Source of the DNA: CALEUX01 sp037439945
GTDB taxonomy: Bacteria; Bacteroidota; Bacteroidia; Bacteroidales; Marinilabiliaceae
DNA: 31,192 bases
Assembly: GCA_037439945.1 (NCBI GenBank)
Contig: JBBIVA010000029.1
Location: forward strand, 1 to 31,192
Direction: 5' to 3'
Shown here piece by piece: positions 25,507-31,192 of the stretch. The notes under the pieces are model-generated. The model was not told where the DNA came from, ran no database searches, and saw nothing but the letters and a program-made list of their open reading frames with translations. Every line of letters begins with the position of its first letter. The stretch's first letter is position 1. A program made the position numbers and the translations under genes.

Positions 25507-25801
25507 AACGAACATGATTAGTTAATTACAGCCTGTTTCCAAATGAAGTTACAAGCTTACGTTTTTTAAAAAAAATTGTTTTACGATGAAACAACAATGT
25601 TTTTGCAAACACAACTTGTTCCTACTTTTCGGGAAACACAATAATAACAAAATCAGCAACATGGGAGTTTTTCCACAATTGCAGGACAAGCCATCATACC
25701 TTCAAAAATTAATTTTATTATGATGAAAGTAACAATACAAACTATATCCCTCCAGACCAACTTCCCTTAAATCAATTTATTAAAAATTAATAATTTCAGG
25801 A
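25507..25801 (+). other. Intergenic region with possible short coding relic
   Basis: This 295-base gap is large for an operon of this kind. It holds a 45-codon frame from ATG 25586 to TGA 25721, beginning MKQQCFCKHNLFLLFGKHNN and ending with PSYLQKLILL. A second frame, MMKVTIQTISLQTNFP, overlaps the stop (25720-25770). The join LQKLILL/MMKVTI resembles the leader of many SusC-type receptors, where a conserved pre-sequence runs into a signal peptide. It may be the wrecked start of another receptor gene, but the match is short. No terminator or promoter is clear. Confidence 0.3.
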
Positions 25802-28214
25802 ATGAAATCGATTTTAACCCTTTTAATTTTAGTGTTTTATCCTTTAATGGTGTTTTGCCAGCCGGTAGCATTTAATAATCCTGAAAAAGGGTTTGTAAGT
25901 TGGAAACCTGCCCCTGCCTGGGAAGATGCCATGCTAAGCGGAAATGGCACTATAGGGGCTATGGTTTTCGGTAACCCGCACGACGAGACAATAATTCTTA
26001 ACCATGCACTATGTTACCTGCCAATGCGGACACCGCCACAACCAATCAACCAGGCTTCCCGGTTAACTGAAATAAGGGCTTTATTGTCGGGAGGAAAATT
26101 TGTTGAAGCTTCAAAAATCCCGGTAAATCAAAGTAATAAAGAAGGTATAAATGAAATGCTTTGGATTGACCCATTTGTTCCTTTTGCTAATTTAAAAGTA
26201 TCAATGCAGCCCGGGAACATTAGCAACTATAAAAGAATAGTTGATTTTGAAACAGGTGAAGCAAAAGTTGAATGGGCCCAGGATGGCCATCTTTTTCAAC
26301 GGGTTCTGTTTGTTTCACGAAAGGATAATGTTGTGGTTATGAGAATTCAAAGTACCGGTAAAATTAATTGTGCAATTTCGGTGACCAATCATCCGGTTGC
26401 CTGGGACCAGTGGAGTTACGTCAAAAGCAACATAAAAAAAATGGTATCATCAGCTGATGGACAATATGTATTGTACCAAACCGAATTTGTTAACCAGTGG
26501 GAAGGAAGTGTTAAGGGTTTTGAAGGGGTGGGGGAAATTATTAACAGGGGGGGACAAATTAAAACGCAAGGGGCAGAAGTTTTAATTAATAATGCAGATG
26601 AAGTTTTGTTTTTAATGACCATCGAACCAAATTACAATTTTAGTAATTCTCTGGTAACCACAATTAAGAATAAGTTGAAAGGGTTAAATCCCGGTTATGA
26701 TGATTTACTGGCATCGCGTTAAAATTCATGGCGGTTTATTCGGACGGGTTAATCTTGACCTGGGTGGGGGGGCAGATAATGGCCTCCAGGCGGAGGCAAT
26801 GGTTTTAAAGGCACGCAGGGAAGTTTCACCTGCCATAATTGAGACGCAATTTAATGCCGCAAGGTATAATATAATATCATCAGTTGGAACTAACCCTCCT
26901 AATCTTCAGGGAATTTGGAGCGGAACCTGGACTCCGCCCTGGTCATCCGGTTTTACCCACGATGGAAACGTTGAAGTGGCTGTTTCATCCCTTTTAGTCG
27001 GCAACACACCTGAACTCATGAAGGTTTATATTGAATTTCATAACCGTATGATGCCACATTACCGCAAAAATGCAAAGATGCTTTTTGGTACGGGTGGCAT
27101 TGTAATTCCGGCTCACTCAAGCACTCATGGATTAACCATTCATTTTAATGAAACATGGTGCCTTTCTTTTTGGACTGCGGGCGCCGGATGGACTGCAGGC
27201 ATAATGTACGATTATTTCCTTTATACCGGTGATAAAGAATACCTGCGTAAAATGATTTATCCTTTCATGCGTGAAACAGCTTTGTTTTATGAAGATTTTT
27301 TAATAACAGGAGATGATGGGAAATATATATTCTCACCATCTTATTCACCTGAAAATAACCCTTCAAATGGCAGTTCCCAGGCTTGTATAAATGCCACAAT
27401 GGATGTTATGGTTGCCCGTGAGCTTTTACAAAATTGTATTGAAGCAGCCAAAATACTTGGAGAAGATAATAATAAAATACAATTATGGGGCAAAATGCTG
27501 TCTAAAATGCCATCATACAGGATTAATAACGACGGGGCACTTGCTGAATGGTTGCTACCCGGTATGGATGATAATTATGGGCACAGGCATGTTTCACACC
27601 TTTATAGTTTGTTTGAACGAATTAGCCCCGAGTTTAAGAATAATGCCGAACTTTTTAAAGCAGCTGCCCAAGCCGTTGAAAAAAGAATGGTTCACCGCCG
27701 GCTCGAAAATGGGGGTGAAATGGTTTTTGGTCTGGCGCAAATGGGCATGGTAACAGCAAATATAAGCGACAGGGTTAAAACTGAAGAAATAATTAATTGG
27801 ATATCAAAATATTACTGGTCGGCATCTCTGGCTACATTTCACAATTCAGGAAATCTTTTTAATATGGATGTTAGTGGTGGTTTTCCGGCAGTTATATTAA
27901 GGTCCCTTGCATATTCTGAACCCGGGTACATAAATCTTCTACCTGCCCTGCCTTTATCATGGAATAAAGGTAGTGTTGAAGGAATGGCGCTCCGTGGTCA
28001 AATTGTAATTAATAAATTAAGTTGGGGCGAAAACCACCTTGAAGTTACCTTAACCTCAAGAACAAACCAAAAAGTTGAAATTGGATTACCAAATCAAGCC
28101 AGGCATATAGATGCTTCAATAAGTAAAAGGTTTAAAATTGATAAAAACAAACCAACATCGTTATTGGTAAATCTCAAACCTGACCAACCAATTAAAATTA
28201 ATATTAAGTTTTAG
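25802..28214 (+). pseudogene. GH95 alpha-L-fucosidase-like gene split by a frameshift
   Basis: Two overlapping frames, 25802-26722 and about 26711-28214, together encode one GH95 protein of about 810 residues, the normal family length. The first part has a signal peptide (MKSILTLLILVFYPLMVFCQ) and the N-terminal beta-domain (SGNGTIGAMVFGNP), ending GYDDLLASR. The second continues VKIHGGLFGRVNLDLGGGADN, then NLQGIWSGTW and the (alpha/alpha)6 barrel with SYSPENNPSN, which holds the probable catalytic Glu, and NMDVSGG with a conserved Asp. The break can be explained by loss of one CG from a short CG run at 26715-26718, or by gain of one base. No slippery site for programmed frameshifting is visible. 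The usual TNIN-type motif reads THDGN here, as in a divergent GH95 branch, so fucose versus L-galactose specificity is unclear. Apart from this break the gene is well preserved, so the lesion is recent or a sequencing error. Confidence 0.85.
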
Positions 28215-28282
28215 GCAATATTACATTTACCAGGTTTTACACCATGTTTGTTAACACATAATTTTTTAAAAAATATTTACCT

Positions 28283-31123
28283 ATGACGAAAATTATTTTA
28301 CTGCCACTGTTTTTATTTATGCTTATTTCAATTCAAGGTTCGCCCCGTGAACGGTTGTTGATGAACTACAACTGGAAGTTTGCTTTTGGTAAACCGTATG
28401 ACGTTGGTAATTCTTATTTTACTTACCTGGCCAAAGCCGGTTATGGCGACGGGGCTGCCCATCCCGATTTTGACGATCGTACATGGAGAAATATTAATTT
28501 GCCCCACGATTGGGCAGTAGAAGCTGAATTCAGCAGTAGAGGAAGTCATAGCCATGGTTATAAAGCTGTTGGCCCCGGGTTTCCCGGTTCAAGTATTGGA
28601 TGGTACCGCAAAAGTTTTTTTATTCCAACCAATGATAACGGCAAAAGGATTTTTATTGAATTTGATGGGGTTATGCGCGATGCCCATGTTTGGGTCAATG
28701 GCTTTTATTGTGGCCATGAACCTAGTGGGTATATGGGCTTTTCTTTTGATGTAACCGAATATATTAATTTCGGATCTGATAATGTAATATCTGTAAGGGC
28801 CGATGTAACAATTGAAGAAGGTTGGTTTTATGAAGGGGCCGGAATATACAGGCATGTTTGGTTAACAAAAACATCCCCATTGCACGTACCACAATTCGGC
28901 ACTTTTGTAACAAGCAATGTTAAAGGCAACATCGCTGAAATTAATGCAAAAATCCAAATCAAAAATAAGGGGTTGAAATCAACCGGATTTAAAATTGAAA
29001 ACAAAGTAATTGATCCTTATGGGAAAGTAGTTGCAATTTCTGATGCAATACAACATAGCATCTCTTCAATGTGCCAGGGAGAATATGAATCACAATTTTC
29101 TATTTCAAACCCAAACTTATGGGATTTGGAAACCCCCCATCTTTATGAACTTAATACTTATATAATTATTGATGATGAAATTGTAGATATATACAAAACA
29201 ACTTTCGGAATAAGGACCATTGAATGGAGTGCCAATAAAGGCTTTCTGCTTAATGGCCGGCAGGTAAAACTAAAAGGTACCAATAATCATCAGAACCATG
29301 CAGGTGTTGGTACCGCCATACCCGATGGTTTACACGAGTGGAGGCTGAAACAATTAAAGGCTATGGGCAACAATGCCTATAGAATGGCCCATTATCCGCC
29401 GTCTCCTGCATTGCTTGACGCTTGTGACAGATTGGGCATGCTTGTTATTAATGAAAACCGGTTAATGGGTGTTACCGATGAAACCCTGTCATACCTTAAA
29501 CGGTTAATTATCAGGGACCGTAATCATCCGAGCGTTATCCTCTGGTCAATAGGAAATGAAGAATGGGCCATTGAAGGAAATGAAAAAGGTGCGCGAATTG
29601 CCCAAATAATGCAGGCATATGCCAAAATATTTGATACAACACGCCCCGTAAATGCAGCTATGAGTGGAAACTGGACTAATGGAATTTCTAATGTAATTGA
29701 AGTGATGGGGTTCAATTACCTGCGACATGGTGATACCGACCGGCATCATAAACGCTTTCCTGATCAACCATCGGTTGGAACGGAAGAAGGATCAACTAAT
29801 ACCACAAGGGGCATTTATTTTGATGACCACCAAAAGCAATATCTTGCGGCTTACGACCGGCCCACCCCATCTGGTTTTATGAGCATCCAAAACGGATGGA
29901 AACATTATGCCGAACGTGATTATCTTGCAGGTGTATTTTTTTGGACAGGTTTTGATTACAGGGGAGAGTCAACACCATTTACATGGCCATCAGTAACATC
30001 TTATTTTGGTATTTTTGATTTATGTGGGTTACCAAAAGATAATTTTTATTATTTAAAATCGTGGTGGGGCACAGAGCCCGTTTTGCACATTTTACCACAT
30101 TGGAATTGGAAAAGCAGGGAAGGGGAGGAAATAGATGTTTGGGTTTATAGTAATTATGATGAGGTTGAACTGTTCCTGAACAATAAAAGTTTTGGAAAGC
30201 AGGTAATGAAGCAAAACAGTCATCTTGCATGGAAAGTAAAATATAAACCGGGTACCCTTATGGCTGTTGGGTATAAAAAAGGGAAAAAGGTTGAATCAAA
30301 AGTGGTTAAAACAACTCAAAGCCCCGGGGCAATTAAACTTTTGCCCCATAAAAATATTATAAAAGGTAACTACAATGATATTTCGGTAGTTACAGTTCAG
30401 GTTATTGATAAAAACGGACTTTTTGTACCTGATGCAAACATTGATGTTGAATTCGATATTACCGGGCCCGCGAAGATAATCGGGGTTGGGAATGGAGATC
30501 CCACATCCCATGAACCCGATCAATTTATTGATAATGTTAAAACTATTAATTTTTCCCGATGGAAGGAGTCACTAACTTCAAATGTAAACATTAATAAAGC
30601 AATAACTCCTGAATATAATTTTTCAGATTGGGATTTTGCATTTAAATACAACGGTTTACCACCGGGCACGGTGTCCCTGCCAACAGTTTATAAAAGTTCA
30701 TTTATTTTAGCAAATGAAGATCTTACCGGTGGTTTAAAATGGATGTATAGGAGTATTGGCACAAATCAATCTGTTTATATAAATGGGCATCTTATAATGG
30801 AAAATTTAGATGATAACCAACGCGATTTTGTTTTTTCGTTAAATAAACAGGTTTTAAAACCGGGGGAAAATAGTGTAACAGTTATCGCAAATCCTTTTGT
30901 AAAAGCAAATCCCTGGGACGAACTTAATACAAAGCCAGGGTCAATTCAAGTAGTAATACCGGCATCAAAATGGATGAGAAAAACATTTAATGGCCTTGCC
31001 CAGGTTATTATTCAGTCAACAGGCGGTAGTGGAGAAATTTTATTAACGGCAAAATCAAAAAATGTTGTTGATGGAAAGGTAATAATCAAGGCATCTCAAA
31101 CTGGTTTAGAACCGGTAATCTAA
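28283..31123 (+). CDS. GH2 beta-galactosidase-like, second copy, with C-terminal insert
   Basis: This exported GH2 enzyme of 946 residues is probably a beta-galactosidase acting on side chains. A signal peptide (MTKIILLPLFLFMLISIQG) has no lipobox, so it should be soluble in the periplasm. A jelly-roll domain (about 25-195) and an Ig-like domain precede the TIM barrel (about 300-600), with acid/base Glu426 in WSIGNEEW and nucleophile Glu501 in VGTEEGSTN. A DUF4982-type domain (EVELFLNNKSFGKQ) follows. The final Ig-like domain is interrupted at about 755-880 by a second jelly-roll-like segment (VYKSSFILANEDL, QSVYINGHLI, LKPGENSVTV) before resuming at FNGLAQVIIQSTGGSGEI. That insert explains the extra length over the first GH2 protein. 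It follows the GH95 gene by 68 bases, probably on the same transcript. The two GH2 proteins are clearly related but differ enough to have separate linkages or chain positions as targets. Confidence 0.9.
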   Translation: MTKIILLPLFLFMLISIQGSPRERLLMNYNWKFAFGKPYDVGNSYFTYLAKAGYGDGAAHPDFDDRTWRNINLPHDWAVEAEFSSRGSHSHGYKAVGPGFPGSSIGWYRKSFFIPTNDNGKRIFIEFDGVMRDAHVWVNGFYCGHEPSGYMGFSFDVTEYINFGSDNVISVRADVTIEEGWFYEGAGIYRHVWLTKTSPLHVPQFGTFVTSNVKGNIAEINAKIQIKNKGLKSTGFKIENKVIDPYGKVVAISDAIQHSISSMCQGEYESQFSISNPNLWDLETPHLYELNTYIIIDDEIVDIYKTTFGIRTIEWSANKGFLLNGRQVKLKGTNNHQNHAGVGTAIPDGLHEWRLKQLKAMGNNAYRMAHYPPSPALLDACDRLGMLVINENRLMGVTDETLSYLKRLIIRDRNHPSVILWSIGNEEWAIEGNEKGARIAQIMQAYAKIFDTTRPVNAAMSGNWTNGISNVIEVMGFNYLRHGDTDRHHKRFPDQPSVGTEEGSTNTTRGIYFDDHQKQYLAAYDRPTPSGFMSIQNGWKHYAERDYLAGVFFWTGFDYRGESTPFTWPSVTSYFGIFDLCGLPKDNFYYLKSWWGTEPVLHILPHWNWKSREGEEIDVWVYSNYDEVELFLNNKSFGKQVMKQNSHLAWKVKYKPGTLMAVGYKKGKKVESKVVKTTQSPGAIKLLPHKNIIKGNYNDISVVTVQVIDKNGLFVPDANIDVEFDITGPAKIIGVGNGDPTSHEPDQFIDNVKTINFSRWKESLTSNVNINKAITPEYNFSDWDFAFKYNGLPPGTVSLPTVYKSSFILANEDLTGGLKWMYRSIGTNQSVYINGHLIMENLDDNQRDFVFSLNKQVLKPGENSVTVIANPFVKANPWDELNTKPGSIQVVIPASKWMRKTFNGLAQVIIQSTGGSGEILLTAKSKNVVDGKVIIKASQTGLEPVI

Positions 31124-31192
31124 TTTATATTTGATTATTTAACCCGTATTAGTCATTAGAAAGGCAATGAACTAATTACTTAGCCGGGATTA

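Noticed and set aside
26697..26722. Programmed frameshifting as the explanation for the split GH95 gene.
   Set aside because: There is no slippery heptamer, pause structure or Shine-Dalgarno-like stimulator at the junction, and GH95 is not known to need frameshifting. Mutation or sequencing error is simpler.
1..31192. Signs of mobile elements, integrases, CRISPR arrays, tRNA or rRNA genes.
   Set aside because: No transposase, recombinase, spaced repeat array or structural RNA gene was recognised, although the susC deletion invites such an explanation.

Overview
The window looks like a polysaccharide-utilisation region from an AT-rich member of the Bacteroidota, probably an environmental Bacteroidales-type organism. 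The clues are one-piece sensor proteins with a periplasmic beta-propeller, an N-terminal SusC fragment, lipoprotein glycosidases, sugar-responsive Nudix-fold repressor homologues, and A-rich start regions without consistent Shine-Dalgarno sites. The taxonomic call is inference. The enzyme set points to xyloglucan and cello-oligosaccharides as substrates: a GH9 endoglucanase, a GH94 cellobiose phosphorylase, a PA14-containing GH31 like alpha-xylosidases, two GH2 beta-galactosidase-like enzymes and a GH95 fucosidase-like enzyme.

Left part (minus strand, about 80-10632). A tight cassette reads Nudix-type regulator, GPH-family sugar symporter, cellobiose phosphorylase, GH9 lipoprotein. It fits release, uptake and phosphorolysis of cello-oligosaccharides. 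A low-molecular-weight protein tyrosine phosphatase follows. Next comes a second transporter plus regulator pair: a vSGLT-like sodium/sugar symporter with a strong terminator, and an AraR-like Nudix regulator with a palindromic array upstream. Both transporters carry an extra soluble segment in the same topological position, the outward loop between TM5 and TM6.

Middle part (10815-19735). A propeller-sensor histidine kinase that lacks receiver and DNA-binding domains is read leftward. A full hybrid two-component protein (propeller, kinase, receiver, AraC) is read rightward. Between them is a wrecked susC gene. Its signal peptide, carboxypeptidase-like domain, TonB-box region and part of the plug are still readable, but nonsense codons and frameshifts break it. 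The barrel and any susD are gone, and an intact terminator is left behind. This is a deletion scar where the outer-membrane importer of the locus should be.

Right part (20040-31123, plus strand). GH31, GH2, GH95 and GH2 genes, all predicted to be exported, form a side-chain-trimming cluster. The GH95 gene is split by a frameshift near 26715. Short inverted and direct repeats upstream of GH31, of the divergent sensor/susC pair and of both Nudix regulators are candidate operators.

Overall, the locus keeps its sensing, periplasmic trimming, inner-membrane uptake and phosphorolysis genes but has lost its own SusC importer and probably its GH95 activity. It is either a decaying locus or one that relies on an importer encoded elsewhere. 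No tRNA, rRNA, CRISPR array or insertion sequence was seen.
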